The notes: a model not told the origin generated them from the sequence alone. DNA of 64,000 bases from Crotophaga sulcirostris (GCA_013397455.1 VYZB01000097.1:1071508-1135507); one strand, 5' to 3'. Positions 38,263-51,589 are shown, counted from the stretch's first letter. Numbers and translations: made by a program.

Positions 38263-41200
38263 TTTTTGTCATGTGGAGGTGGCTTTTTCCACCCCCAGCA
38301 GTGCATACAAGGCTCACCCAGAAACTCTTTGCAGGCTGTGCTTTTCCAGTGTGAAGGCTGTAACTGGAGATTGGTTAGCTTGTTCCTCACAAATGAGCAC
38401 TTGTGGGGGTGATTGCCACCATCCTGTATGTGAAGTCATCTTGGTGGGGATGTGGTTTCTGCCTTGGGTCTTCTGGACAGCCTTTTGTAAAGAAAAGAAA
38501 TCCTAAAATAGTTTAGTCTGTAGAAGCACACCACCACAAGTGGGAATCCTATCTCCAGCATGGTTTCTGGCACGACTATCTCTTGCTTGCAGGGTGGTGT
38601 TAGAAAGCCTGGCTTAACTGAGAGGTTATGGCTGCTTCTCAAGCACTAAGGGTGTGGACATCTGAATTTAGCATCATCTGCCTCATGGAAAAGTACACAG
38701 CGAATGCAGTACAACTGCCCATGTGCCTGATGTAGAGGTGTGAAGCATGAGGCTAAAAGAAAATGAATTTTCTCTTGGCTATCTGCTACAGTGGATAAAG
38801 GCATGTGTGACTCCTTTTCACCCTCTGTGGAGAAATTAAGTTGGAGCTCCATAAAGAAATCCCTTTTGGAGTCAGTTACAGTATGGAATGACTAGAAGAT
38901 GCAACTTAGCAGATGAAGTATTTTACTTCTGTTCCATTAACAATGGGTTTCAGCAAAGTAAGAAAAAGGAACTGGGCTGCAATTGAGGGAACTTCTGTGG
39001 AGGAACTTTACGAGGGCACAGAGAAAGCATATATTGCCAGGTGAGACTCACCAGGAGGGTGTAGAAGGGGGCCTCATTTGGAGGGTTATAGCTGCTAAGA
39101 AAAAGCCCAACAACATGTTGGCTGACATGTCTGGGTCGGTGAGGTGCTTGATCATTGTTGAAACAGGAGGAAGTTTACATGGTGCCCTTTGTAGCTTTAC
39201 AAAAAGTCAAACTTTCTACAAACTGTTCTGTAGTGCAAGAATGCCTGTGGTGGCAAAGGCATTGCCTTAAAGACACTCGTTAAGTGAGCGTCACCATTTT
39301 GCCCTCTAGGGCTCAGGGCTGAGAAGAAAGTCTTTATTTAGCTGAGGAGGCATCTGTTCCTTGGGGGTTACATAGTAATAAAGCTTGGGAGCTTTACTTG
39401 CACCTTTGGGTGCCCAGTAAGCCTGGCTGCAGACTTGACCTATTAACAGGGTGGAGAGGAGGAGGAGTGGTGATGGGGAAGGAGGCTGTTAAGGTGTAGG
39501 CTGGTGCTGCTGCTCCAAATAGAGTGACTGTCAGAAGCCTTGAGGGTGGAGCTCTCCAAGTAGACTTCCCAGAGTATGGCTGAGCTCACTGAAACTTGTC
39601 TAGGATGTGGTGGAAAGAAGAGTTAAAATGGGATGAAACTCTTGGAGTTTCTTAAAGTGACTGGAAACACCAAGAAGCAGTAAATGCAAGCAGCTGGGAT
39701 TATCCAGGGATAATAGTGTTTGTAGACCAGCTGGAGTAGTCCTTGACTCTCAGGGCACTGACACATGTAATGAACCCCACCAAAACTTTCAAAGAGGAGT
39801 TTAACTGTTTTGTTGGTTAACTTCATGTCTGCTGTGGAGAAATAAAGCTAGCAATCTTTCCAGCTATTTTAGGCAGTTAAACCTCAACAAACAGTGTAAA
39901 GAGGAAGGATTTTGGGGCATGCAGTGCTAGAGGACAGGAACAACCCTAATAAAGAAACATTTAATGTTTTTTACAGCATCAGAGATGTGAAAAGTCCATT
40001 AAGTAATGGAAGTAAATTGAGCAAACATGCCTGAGTGCGATTCTGATCCTAAACTTGAAGGCACAATCAGTGACTGGCTCTTCTCCTTGGGAACCTTGGA
40101 AGATGAGGAATAAGCCTTTTCTTGCTTCTGAGTAGTCTGTGGGCATGGAGTCTTATTGCTCAAGGGCCACTTGGGATGGGTGACAATGTTGTTGTTAGAT
40201 TTAGTACACTTCTGGAGCAAGAGAAGCTAAAAGGTCCCATGAAGCTGTCATCAAGTTTACACAGTACGCCCTTTTTAAAATAAATTGCCTCAGAAGGATG
40301 GGTGAGGAATTTAAATGGTCTACAGTAAACCTGCAGGTATATGTAGATTGCATGTTAAGTGGTGTGTATTTTTCTCTATCGGACTTGAGTGAGGGTGGGA
40401 GGAAGCTGGGTATAGGAGCCTATTAAAACTCTCAGAAACCTGAAGCTGTGTCCAAGGGAAGGCGATAAAGGTCCATAAATGCTGGTGGGTCAAATCCAAA
40501 AATAAGGCTAGGGGAAAGCTTTAGGTATAACCTGAAAAAGCAAACTCGCCTAATGTATCCCTGTTCAGACACAGTGGGAACAGGGAGCTTCCCAGTGAGT
40601 CTTTGCAGACTGTGATCTGCCCAGGTGTAAGTGTGTCTTGATTGATGTTTTGTGGGACTTTCCTGTATTGGGTGTGCTTGAGGAAGACCTTGGAAGTTCT
40701 CTGCTGTAACCCATACTTGACTCGTGAAACCCTCACAAGGTTTGAATTGACCTCTGGATGAAAATGTGGTAAAACAGTAGCAAATGCTGATTAGCAGCTT
40801 GCCAGGGTCACACAACAGTTAATTGAGAGCTAGAAATGCATTGTGAATTAGGCAAAACCTCCTACTCAACACCTACCTTGGTGCCAGAGGGCTGGAATGC
40901 AGTGAGTTTGAGCGTGGGTTTTTTGTTTTATGTTATTTTAGGTTATGTAGAGTGTGGCACATGTGCCTCTGGAATAAGTAGGTAAGATTCTTTAAAAACA
41001 AATTGGTGTAGACATGGAGATGTGACATTGGGGAAGACAGAGTGGCTACTGTAAGGGGAAGTCAGACTTCATGAAGGTGTTGACTTTGAAGCCTTCAGAA
41101 GCCTGAATCTTGGAGAAAGAGTGCTGGTTGATGTTAGTTCACTTGTTCAATGTCTCCTGGAAATGTGTTGGGGAAACTAAGCAGTTCTGGAGTAAGATCC

Positions 41201-44200
41201 TGTCAGGGATGGGATCGCTGACTGAGCAGAGGCAAGGCTGAGATGAGGTGGAGTGCTTTTGCGGTGTGGAGAACAAGCAGAGCTGGCTTGCAGGAGCAAA
41301 CTGCATGGTGGTCGATGGAGGCCCACCTAATCTGGAAAGGCATGTGAGGTAACACTTTGCTTGAGTATCTTCCGTTATTCAGAGTAATGAATCTGAGTAC
41401 TTGCTGGCGTAGCAGGCTAAGTGACAAAGCAGAATGACACTTGCCAAAGGTAAGCATAAAGTAACGTGTGGGAGGCAGGAGCAGGAAGCAGCATGGAGTT
41501 AGACTGGCTGGCTTAGGGGTACCTACTGCCAGGGTGATAAAAGCTCCCGGAGAAGAGTCTTCATGAAAGTATTAGTTGGGTGCTCAGCAGGACAGATTAA
41601 CACCAGCTTCAAAAGTGAGCTTCTCTACCTAGAGAAGTGGAAAGATGGTGCCACCGCATAAATCTGGTGTATTGCAATGCTGTGGACTACTCTTCCTCTC
41701 TTGCCTACCTTGGAGAGGAACATAGTGGAACTTGTTAATGTTTGGGAAAGGAAGGTGAGGGTTTATGCTTTCAGGAACTGTTGAGTGAATTGGGATACTT
41801 CAACCTGGAAGCAAGTGGGGGAAACATCCTACAGGTCTGTAGGATCACAGTTGGCCAGGTAGTAGGTAGGGCTTGGCTGTACTGAGGAAGTCAGTGAGCA
41901 AGAACTGAAGGGTATTAAGTTTGGGAAGAGGAAGTTTTGGGAAAGATTGTGTGCAGAGTGGTGGTGCTTCCTCCCCAGCAAGTATTGTAGAGTATGCAGC
42001 TCAAGAGGTACCTAATGAGTGCAGTATTTGGCATCCTGTGGCTAACTTTTCTCCAATGGTTCTGTCTGTGTATTTGCACAACCTGTAGGTGCTCAACATG
42101 TGAAATGGAAGGTTAATCCTGGGAAATGCTACTGTCTGCACTGTTCTGATGTGTTTTCTGAGCAACTCCCTTGTGGAATGCAGTGCTACATTGTAAGGGT
42201 AACTGGTCTGATGGCTTTTCTCCAGTTGGTAAGGCCAGACCAGGCATATATCTGGTCAGGTAATCCAGCCTGTCTCAGAGGTGTGGCTGCATCTTGCTGT
42301 CATTTGAAGTATTGCTGCAGACACTAAGTTCCTTGCTGCTGTTGTGCTTCTTTGGTAGGCCTGGTGTACTCCCCCCTGGGTTTGCCTACAGCTCTTCTGG
42401 CACTGGATCTGGCATCTTTGGTGTGGTCTGTAGTGAAAACTGCACCAGTTTAGGTCTCTTAGAGTTCAGCGTTTGATTTGAGGTTGATGAGAGAGGGGCT
42501 GAGGCTGATTAATAATATAAAGATTTTGCTATCAAGTCAAGGTTGGCAAGAGGTCAATGAAAAAACCATGTTGTGTGCTTTACTCCCAAGTTATCTTACG
42601 AAAGCTGGTTTTGAACAACCTTAGTGCAAGCACATGCTTGCTTATGTTCAGTTGTGTAATGAGTGACTCCCTCTAGCTGAGCTCCCTTAACTTGCTGGGT
42701 TTGCTCAGGCTCGTTTTCCCTGGTGGCAAAGTTTTTTCCTAATAAAACTGCTGGCTGCCCTGAGCAGCTTGGCGCATGTCAGGCAAGTGACTGTCACAGC
42801 CCTGCATATGCCTGCATGTTATCCCATTGGCTTTCTGCTGCTGAACAAAAACAAGGGTTTTCATCATTAAACTTAAATGCCAGGTTTTTCCCTTGCGAAT
42901 TTTGTGGAAAACAAAGGCATCTGCTGCTAATATTTATAATTTAAAGAAATACTGTAGTATATAGTCAAGGTTCACATCTAGTCTTTGAGTGATTATTTTC
43001 TTAATCCTTTTTAAGGCAACTGTTTTGTCTGGGCTCTTAGTCTTGAGTGTTTTGTGTAAACAAATGCATTTGTGGGAGTGCCTGCTAAAGTAAGATGAGC
43101 AAGATTAGGCCTGGAGGGCTCTTTTCTGTAACCTGAAGATATCTGTGACTTTGTTCTGAGCCATCATCTCATCTGCTCATGATGCACCAGTAAGAACTGG
43201 TAGCAATATGGGACTGGGACTTCTGCAGAAACTCTTCCCTGCTCAAGTGGAGAAGAGGACTTGCTAGTTGGGGAGGGAAATAAGCATGTGTGTGTTTGTA
43301 TCTGTGTATGCACATACACACAAAAAGAACAGAAACTTGTTGCTTTTGCCTTCTGTAATTGGCTGATTTAACTGCTGACTGCAGTCTATGAATCAAAATG
43401 CTGCTTAGGTTCAGCTCCATGTTTTCTAACTCTGGCAAGTGCTGTGAAGTCGGGAGTGGAGTTGCAAGGTTTTGCCTTGAGAAACCTGATGTGAAGCTAC
43501 TTGTACTTGGAGTTCTAGCAGTCCTACCTCCTATTTGTGTTTTTAAATTGCAGATAGAGTAGACTGGCTTCTGAATAGGAACTTGTGTGAAATAGGCACT
43601 GGTCTTGGCAGTGGTTCAGGAATTCTGTAATGCTGCTTCTGCTGTACTGGAGCACCATTTTATTGCAATAAATGCTGTGACATTAACTTAGCCCACAACA
43701 TTCTTGAAACTAGCTTAAGCAGAAAGAAAATACTTCTTTTCCAATCTACTTTTTTTCTAAAGGAGTTCGGAAATAGATGCAGTTTCTTATATAACTGCTA
43801 GCACTCATTTCACAATTGTTCAGAAGGCTTTTTTTTTTTCAGAAGTTTGAAAACCTGTGCTCTTGTGGATAGTGCTAATCCTGTAATTTAAGGGTTTAGT
43901 GGGATGTTCAGCCTCATATGTACTTACTTATGGGGTTTTATTTATAGAGTACCATCAGGTAACAGGACAGAAACATACAGTTCATTACTGCTTATAATGC
44001 TCCCAATTTCTTTGCCTGTGTTTTGCAGTGTTCTTGGCTTCATGTGACATCTTACACAGTGAGGGGAAAAGTTGTTTTTCTACACAGAGGAAGATCCAAG
44101 TCAGATTTTCAGCTAAGTTTTTGTGAGTTTGAGGTGAAGAGAAGGTAGTGGTGTTTACTCTGTACTCTTGGCACAGTCAGGGTAAAACCTAAATAAGAAC

Positions 44201-44905
44201 AGTCAGATAGGGCCTGACACCTTCTTACTTCAAGAAAAAAACTAAGAGTGTTCTCTTAAATGCAATGCTGAGCTGACAACACTGAAAGTAATAATTCTTT
44301 TGACCAACTCTACTGCATTCCCACATATTGACTTACCTTCTGCTAGAGGTAATGCCATGAACTTGATAGAAGTTGCATGTGAAGCAGAACCTATAGTTTC
44401 CTGTACAAAGGCTTTTTTTTGTAGCCTCTGATCCATGTATCAGGAGTTCTTGCAGTGTCTCAGTTTTTCTCTATCCCTGTCTCCACGCTATGGAAGTGGA
44501 GGAAGGCCTAGTAGTAACCTGGTGAATGCATGGGGTGGATGTCCCCTCCCTGAGCATTGTCTGCTAGCTACAAGGACTTTGTAATGGCTTGGACCTTGAG
44601 CCCCTTGAGGTGATTCTGTGCATGGAAAGGTAAGATGCGGTGAAGTGTCTACACCAATCTCAATTTATCAAGGTGACAAGGTCAGAAGGGACAGAACAGA
44701 AATGGTCCTTGTAAAATAGTATTTAAACATGCAGTAGACTTTACAGGTTTCCAAAGTCGTGTCATGCATTCCTATATCATGGGATATGTTAACAAATAAT
44801 GGAATTTCTACTTTGAAAAGCTCAAGCTTTTGCTGTATTTTTTTGCACCAGCATCATTGAAACTAATGACTCTCTGTGCAAGCCTTCTGCTATGAGACCA
44901 TATCG
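38263..44905 (+). other. Probable CD9 intron 1, first part
   Basis: No coding exon is recognised. I looked for the CD9 N-terminus (MPVKGGTKCIKYLLFGFN in human) and did not find it. A stretch at about 41770-42010 (gaattgggatacttcaacct..., gtgcagagtggtggtgcttc...) faintly resembles an old CR1 3' region. A short inverted repeat lies at 43303-43320. Confidence 0.5.
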
Positions 44906-45193
44906 GGAGTGTTGGTCTCTTCTCCCAAGTGACAGGTGATAGGGCACGAGGAAATGGCCATAAGTTGCACCAGGGCAGGTTTAGGCTGGGTATTAGAAAA
45001 AAATTCTTCACTGAAAGGGTGGTTAGGCAGTGGAACAGGCCTCCCAGGGAGGTAGTTGAGTCACCATCCCTGGAGGTCTTTAAAAGACAGGTAGATGAGA
45101 TTCTGGGGGACATAGTTTAACAGAGGACAGGTATGGTTGGACTCTATCCCAAAGGTATTTTCCAACTGGATGATTCTAAGATTCTATGATCTG
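44906..45193 (+). mobile_element. CR1 3' end fragment
   Basis: A plus-strand CR1 tail: gtgttggtctcttctcccaa, gtgacaggtgatagggcacg, tttaggctgggtattagaaa, ttcttcactgaaagggtggt, ggaacaggcctcccagggag, ggaggtctttaaaagacagg, then ccaactggatgattctaaga and ttctatgat. It lies in the probable intron 1 of CD9. Confidence 0.93.
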
Positions 45194-45851
45194 TGAAACC
45201 TCAGGTGTGTTTGTAAAAAGTTGCAGTGAAAATTGCTTGATAGCATGCCTCAGAACTCAATGCTACAACCTTATGCTTCAAGTACGGTGCCGGGAGGAAG
45301 GCAGTGTTCTGTATTGCTCCTGCCTCTGGGATAGGTGGCTTCTTGTCTCAAGTATATATTGACTGTCATCTGCCATGGTACAGATCCTTTGTCAGTTCTC
45401 TGGTCATGTGGAAGGATAAAAGAAAGAGTGTCAAAGGTAAATATTCTGATGCACCCTTAGATGTGCTCAGAGGGCAAACAATGTAGTTTCCAAGGGGGAA
45501 ACTGTAGCAATGGAATGGGCAGGCTTTGGAGAAGGCACTTGTCAGTACGGGCTGGATGGGAGGGGGGAAATTCTGCACAGGAGGCTCACTACAGAAGGTG
45601 CAAGGACTGTAAGAGGAAGACCCCCAAAAAAAGCATTTCTTTCCTGTTGGAATGGGCAGAAAGATGCATGCAGCATCAGGCCCTTTGAGGCAATGGGGGT
45701 ATGTTTGTATGTGAGGGGAAAAACAAACAAAAAACCACAGGAAACGTCCCTAGGATTAGAGGAAGAATAACCAGGTGTTTTTATTGTTGTTTAGCATATG
45801 TCTGTTGCAGCTATATGACAGAGATGAGTCAAGCAGAAATGAGCTGGGAGC

Positions 45852-45880
45852 TTTTCTTGCTCACTACGTCTTGCTGCTCT
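45852..45880 (+). repeat. 29-base sequence repeated in CD9 intron 2
   Basis: The 29 bases starting ttttcttgctcactacgtct are identical to 51561-51589. The flanking bases differ. The sequence is not a simple repeat. Confidence 0.85.
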
Positions 45881-47794
45881 AAGATGTAAGTAATGGTTAG
45901 GAGAGAAACACAAGGAAGCCTCTTTAGCTTGAGCAGGGACATCAGTAGCATATTTGTGCCAGGACATGCTGTTATTGGAAAACTGCAGCCATAAACTTTT
46001 CCAATACAGTGAGTGAATAGGAGCCCTTTGACTTGAAATTTTCGTCAGATTGTTAAAGTAACTGAGTTTCTTTTCCAGTGCTTGTTACTACAGAAGCATA
46101 CTACTTGCATGTTTCATAAGCAATAAACTTACTCTCTTAGTTTTATAGGTGTTTGCACATGAAGACTAGCTTCAGGAAAACATTTTTCTTTTTCTGTTAA
46201 ATTTCTTCAGCACAGGACAGATGTACTTAGAAATATCCTGTATTACTCAAGTCCTATGACAAAATGTGTCTGTTGGTCTGTTAGATTGGGAAAACAGATT
46301 AAAAACCCAACAACCAGCTCTTCAGGGGATCTGTTTCCACACAGCCTGGGTGAGGGGCTCCCAACTCTTTCCTGGGGAGGAAAAACACAGCTACCAAAAC
46401 CAACTGGCGTAGCATTGGTGAGTGGAGAAGTGGCTGTGTACCAGCCTCTGGTGTGCCAGATTGGTCTGAGATGCTGCCAAGTGCAGTGGGTGCCTGTGGG
46501 GCTGTGCTTGCCGCTTCCTCCAGGGTTGGCATTGGTACTTTTGTCTTGTTGTTTTGATGGAATCTTCAAGTTACTCTCTTGCCTTCTGCTTTAAAACTGC
46601 CTTGTTTAGTTCAGTGGTGGTTGTGGGTAGGAAGAGCACAAGCAGAGAACAGAAGTCTGCTTTCCTTAGGGAAGAGACAAAAAGTCACTTTCTTGCAAGC
46701 AGGAGTTACATTTTTTTTTCTAGCCCACCATGGAGACAACTAACACTAAAACTGCCATTTTTAGTGATGTAGAGCAGTTCACTGGCATTAAATATCATCG
46801 TTGTTCTGTGATCCTGTAGTAAGTCTCTTGTCTCCTTGTGATCATAACTTTTTCACAGAGTGACTGCTTTCCCAAGGAGGCAATGTGGTGCTTAACCCAC
46901 CCTTCCCACTGTCCAGAGTTAAGTTTGGGTTTTTTGAAAGGAGCTGTGTTGGCTATGTCAACTCTCCCTAATGTTAACCAACCAGTTTGTTTCTGAAATC
47001 ATTAACTGAGCTTTCGGCTTTGCTTGGACTTGCAAGGTTATCTATATGGATGTGGTTACGGGTGAAAGTTTCTTCACAATTTAAATGCTGTGGTCTTAGA
47101 TCTGTGGGGATTAGCTCTGGGTTATGGTTTTAGTGTTTTGCTATACCTTGCTATATTTGCGGAGCTGCCTCTGAGCTCTACTTCAATGTTGAGGCTTGTC
47201 AAACCACAAGTATAGGGAGATGCAGAGAGCTGGGTGCGCTCAGGCTTTTGGCTTGGCAGTTCCTGAGTTACTAGCAAAGCAAACAGAGGCTGCATGTTTC
47301 TTCTAATCTGTGCATTTGGATGTCTATAAAAGCTGAAGACTCATTACCCAGGAAAGTGAATCTTGGCCAGAGTGTTGTTAAATACTGAGTGACTTAACTG
47401 CAGACTAAGAGCACTGTGTGATTTTTTTTTTTTCCATTGCTAAGCTCTCCTGGCTTTTGAACTGAGTGAGATGAAGCTGCAAAGGCTTTTTTCAAGTGAT
47501 GTGGTAGCAGTGAGTGCAGGTTGAGCAGCAATCCTTCTCTCTGCCAGTCCCCCTCTAGCACCTCCCTCCCCTTGGGGTGCTACTGTGGCACAATAAATGG
47601 AAATAACACTGTTGTGACATACTGTATGCTACTGAGGTTCTTCAGCATAACTTAAAATTATTTTGTCAGCATAGCCCTAAAGAAAGCAGCAGGTATGTGC
47701 AAGCTTTGTTCTTGCTGTGTGCTTTGTGAGTAAGCATGTGCCTACATACCTGTGACACCAACAAAGTGCCTTTTGCGTAGGTTTGGAACCTCTG

Positions 47795-47880
47795 TTTGGG
47801 TTTGGCTCTTTGTGGGTTGCGTATCACTTCATCTTTTTCCTGGTTAAAACCCTGCAGCTCCTCTTTGAGGCAGGCTTGGG
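47795..47880 (+). repeat. Diverged interspersed repeat, copy A
   Basis: The core (gtttggctctttgtgggttg, cgtatcacttcatctttttc, gcagctcctctttgag) resembles 49728-49806 in the same orientation at roughly 70 percent by eye. On the minus strand both read EKDEVIRNPQRAK / EKDELIYNAQRAK. The family is not identified. Confidence 0.55.
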
Positions 47881-49430
47881 AGTCAGGTACCTGCCATACA
47901 AGAAGTGCTGGTTTTTCTGGTATGCCTGACCTCTCACTTTTCACTGATACCTACACTTCAGTTAGGATGCTTTCAGCTGAGAAGCTATGAGGGATATTCC
48001 TTCCCTTAAACCCTCCTTTAGCTCCATCAACTTTGCCCTGTGTGAATCTTGAAAGCTTCCCATGTTTTGGAAGAGCAAGCAGAGGAGGCTAGAGAAGGCA
48101 ACCATGGGCAGTAAAGCTGTGCCTGCCTTTGAATACAAACACCCCTATAACAGAGAGAAAGGGTTCTCAAGTTCCTCATGGGGAGAGTTTGGGGCTGGGG
48201 TGAATTGGGCTTGGTGTTGGAGTATATCATGGGTGTTTTCTGTGAGAATGCTTTCCATATTCTCACTGAAAATTGACATTAATAAACACTTTCCAGTTGC
48301 TTGGAAGTGAATCAGGAATGTTGTTCCCTTATACAAGGAACTTCTTATCAGAGATAAGGCTTTGTTTCTTTTAGTTTTCATGCGTACTTCCCTTAACCAA
48401 AGCTCCAGGCTTTCTAAGCTTATTGCTCGCTTTTAAGTTTAAATTTTTAATGTCTGCTGTAATGTGTGGTGTTTCTGTCCTCATCTCACTTTAAGAGGTT
48501 TTTGTTAGTTGAATGGTCTTCAAAGGCGAGATGGAAGAGCTGAGAAGCACATTCTTCTGCTTTCTAATTTTACTTTTTTATGCAAGATGACCCTAGGATT
48601 TTTCAAAATGAGGAGAATTCAGTCTGTTCAAAGCAAACTTCTAGCATTTACCTTGCCAGAGTGCAATTCCCTCTTCTTGCAACACTTCTCCAATGCTGTC
48701 TGCCAAGTGTTTCTTCCAGAAGCTAATTTACACACACAATGACTTGCCAAAAACACAGACACCAATGTTAAGAGGAAGCTGAAGGGGCCCAGGCAGAGAT
48801 GACAGTAAAATAAAACTAAATATTATCTAAAATTTGATTGTGTTGTTCCAGATCAGCACACAGCAATGTTGCTGTTTCAACGGCCTGTATTTTTCTCTTC
48901 CTGTCAGTGCAGTAACTTATTGGATTGGTTTTATCTTGTTTTGCAAGAAGGAACACTCTTTCAAAACTCTACTGGCGTGCGCTGAACTTCCACCAGTCTG
49001 TTTTTAATGCCCTGAAACTTGCCACTGGTCTTACAAGTTGCTTTTTCATGTGATACATGTGTCCTTTAGTGTGAAGATTCAAGATCACTGAACCATGCAA
49101 GTTTGTTGCAGTAATCCAGAATAAAACAATGGGTGGGAGGGTCAGTGGAAATACCAACTCTTGGCACTTCAGTAAACCTTGGATATTTTCAGTAAAGAAC
49201 AAGAATGACATTGTTGTGACATTCATTGTAGTTTAATACATAAACACATCTCTCAATGAGATGCCTCATGTCAGGAATTAAGTTTGTTCTTGTTTTGGTA
49301 TCCCTGTCCTTTGTTGGTTCTCTGTCACCATGTCTTTAAATAACAGAGCTGTATCTTGTTTACTTCTGATGTTACTAATGCAAGGGTGAATGTATTGGTA
49401 TCATTTAACAAGGCTTGCTTGTTCTTACAG

Positions 49431-49533
49431 CTTGCAGGGACAGCAGTTCTTGCAATTGGACTATGGCTTCGATTTGATTCGCAGACCAAAAGTGTCTTTG
49501 AACTGGAAACCAATGACATGACATTTTACACAG
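49431..49533 (+). CDS. CD9: CD9 exon 2 (end of TM1, small extracellular loop)
   Basis: The exon is 103 nt, with acceptor TTCTTACAG before 49431 and donor GTAAGC after 49533. It encodes [20 protein letters not shown], then [15 protein letters not shown]. Human CD9 reads [37 protein letters not shown]. It covers the end of the first membrane helix and the small extracellular loop EC1. The loop is two residues shorter than in human and has no N-X-S/T sequon, whereas human CD9 is glycosylated there. The exon enters in phase 0, as expected after a 22-codon exon 1, and leaves in phase 1. CD9 is a tetraspanin of the plasma membrane that organises integrins, EWI proteins and other partners and is needed on eggs for gamete fusion in mammals. 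Confidence 0.98.
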
Positions 49534-49727
49534 GTAAGCTAGGAGGTGGGTTGCAGTGATAAATCACACTATGTCCTGTTTTCCATACTTAACTCTCATC
49601 TTCCTCAAAGGCTAAAGACAAAACAGCTCTAAACACCCTTGGTGAGGCAGAGAGCAGTTTCCCCTGGCTGGTGCAGGGGCCAGCCTCTGAGCTTTTGTGC
49701 AGACAACAGTGCCGCACTAGAGGTTTC

Positions 49728-49806
49728 TTGGCTCTCTGTGCATTGTATATCAGTTCATCTTTTTCCCAGCATAAACCCCACATGGCTCCTTTTTGAGTGC
49801 TTTTGG
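49728..49806 (+). repeat. Diverged interspersed repeat, copy B
   Basis: Partner of copy A at 47795-47880. Shared words include ttggctct, tatca.ttcatctttttcc, taaa.ccc and gctcct.tttgag. The similarity may extend a little further to the right. Confidence 0.55.
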
Positions 49807-51560
49807 TAAACATTTTGTAGTCACAGGGACTTCTGGTAGATACGAAAGATATCTCTTGCTCATGCTTCTCATGATACAAGTCAGCAAAGTTTCACTGTAA
49901 ACTAAATGAGTAGTCACAGATGACATCAATAACTAGTCTTTTTCCTCCAAAGTGACTGAACTAAGCTACACAAAACCACAACTTTATCACCTCATATCTC
50001 AGAAGGATCATATGTAATATTGTCTAGCGTCTGCTTGTTAATTTATACTAAACATAATGGAAAGGATGCGCAAATGCCTTGGTCTATATGAGCAACTATC
50101 ACAGACAGCCTAGGTCAATGTGACTTTAGTTAGACCAGGTGGAAGTTATTCTTTGATATATTGTTTTACAAGATTACCAATTAGGAGACAAAGCATACAT
50201 ATTTAGTTTGTTTTACTAATGTCAGAGTTCCTAACTGAATTGGATTTTATCCTGACTGTAAGATTTTGATCTCTACAGTCCCTTTTAGGCTTCTTTTGTT
50301 GTCACCTGTAGGCGCTTAAACACTTTTTGAAACCAAGTAGCTGTATTTGAAGACCTCTAACAATTGAGAACAAAGCAAATTCAAATACGTACCTTTCTTA
50401 CCTATGTGTCGTGTCATCTTTGTATATGGATTGTCCAAATCATACATATTTCACAACCCTGTAGCAGCTGCATTATTCCATGTGCTCCATGCCATTACTT
50501 GTTAGCTGTCCATGGCCTGATTGGTCTTTCTCTTGGCAAGGAATTTGGCTGCTGTGCTGAGCTACTCTCTGGCGCAAGACCCAAACTGATGTCTAATGAG
50601 TTAAAGACTATGTAAGCATGCTGGCAGGTACAGCTCATGTTGCAGCCTTATAGTGCCAGGGTTGCCTGTTCCTACAGGGAGTACTGTTAGAAATGATGAG
50701 TTAGGTGTGTTAGAGACTGTAGTTGGGAATATTCAACGCATGCGCAACATCGTGAAGAGGCCACAGGCATGGAGATGGCTTATCTGTGAGAAAGCTTTTA
50801 TGTCACCCTTGATATGCTAGCATGGTGGCAAACTGGGTGGGTTCTTGCAGCTGCCAGAAAGACTTCCAGACATTCCTAAGTGGACCTTTGAAAGGGAACA
50901 GAAATCTAAACTTAGCCTTTGAGCTGAATATTTAACAAGTCTTATTTTGGGTAGTCTAAAACAGCTCTTCAACCTCCTAAAACATAAAAGTTTCATGACA
51001 TGATACTTAAACTACTGGCTGAATGCAGCAAAACAGTAAAACCTACTTGAAATCTCTGTAGGTTAAACTGAGGTTTAAAGTTTAATACAAATTACTGTTT
51101 TCTGGAAGGAGTTACTGACTGCTGTTTGCAGTAGGAAACTGAAAGAATCTGTCAATTTTAACCCAGTAAAAAGACAGGTTGCCTCAAAAGCTTTCTATAC
51201 TACTGAAAATAAACTGAAAAAAGAGATTGACCGACTCTTTCAAAATGGAAAAAGTTTAAGCTGGAGTAAAAGAATTGGTGCCAGAATTTCCTGCTGATAA
51301 GATATGTCAAGCTTAATCACTTACATATGCTTAATCAAGTAGATGTTTATTTTAGCAGCTGATCTGATCAGTTTTCCTCTGGAAAACGTGATTTTCAGGT
51401 AGTTACATATGGCTTTCTTTAAGTAGTATTGATAGGGTTTCTGAAGGCCAGAAGTGTATTTGTCTGTTTTGACAGAAATGTCATACTAATTCTACTTGCT
51501 TTGTGCTGATTTTCTTGTGTTTCACCACCTTAATTATACTTTCTTACCATAATTTGGGCA

Positions 51561-51589
51561 TTTTCTTGCTCACTACGTCTTGCTGCTCT
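51561..51589 (+). repeat. 29-base sequence repeated from CD9 intron 1
   Basis: Identical over 29 bases to 45852-45880, same orientation. Confidence 0.85.

Larger units (their letters stand above)
45194..49430 (+). other. Probable CD9 intron 1, second part
   Basis: No coding sequence recognised. It contains one copy of a 29-base sequence also found in intron 2 (45852-45880) and one copy of a diverged repeat also found in intron 2 (about 47795-47880). It ends in a good acceptor, GCTTGTTCTTACAG. Confidence 0.55.

Noticed and set aside
36690..38390. Apparent 566-residue minus-strand frame and two plus-strand frames of more than 350 residues
   Set aside because: They run through 931 unknown bases. 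The readable ends are CR1 tail sequence and the CpG-rich gap edge, so they are artefacts.
41770..42010. Possible decayed CR1 3' region
   Set aside because: Only scattered words fit the CR1 tail. Too weak to list as an element without alignment.
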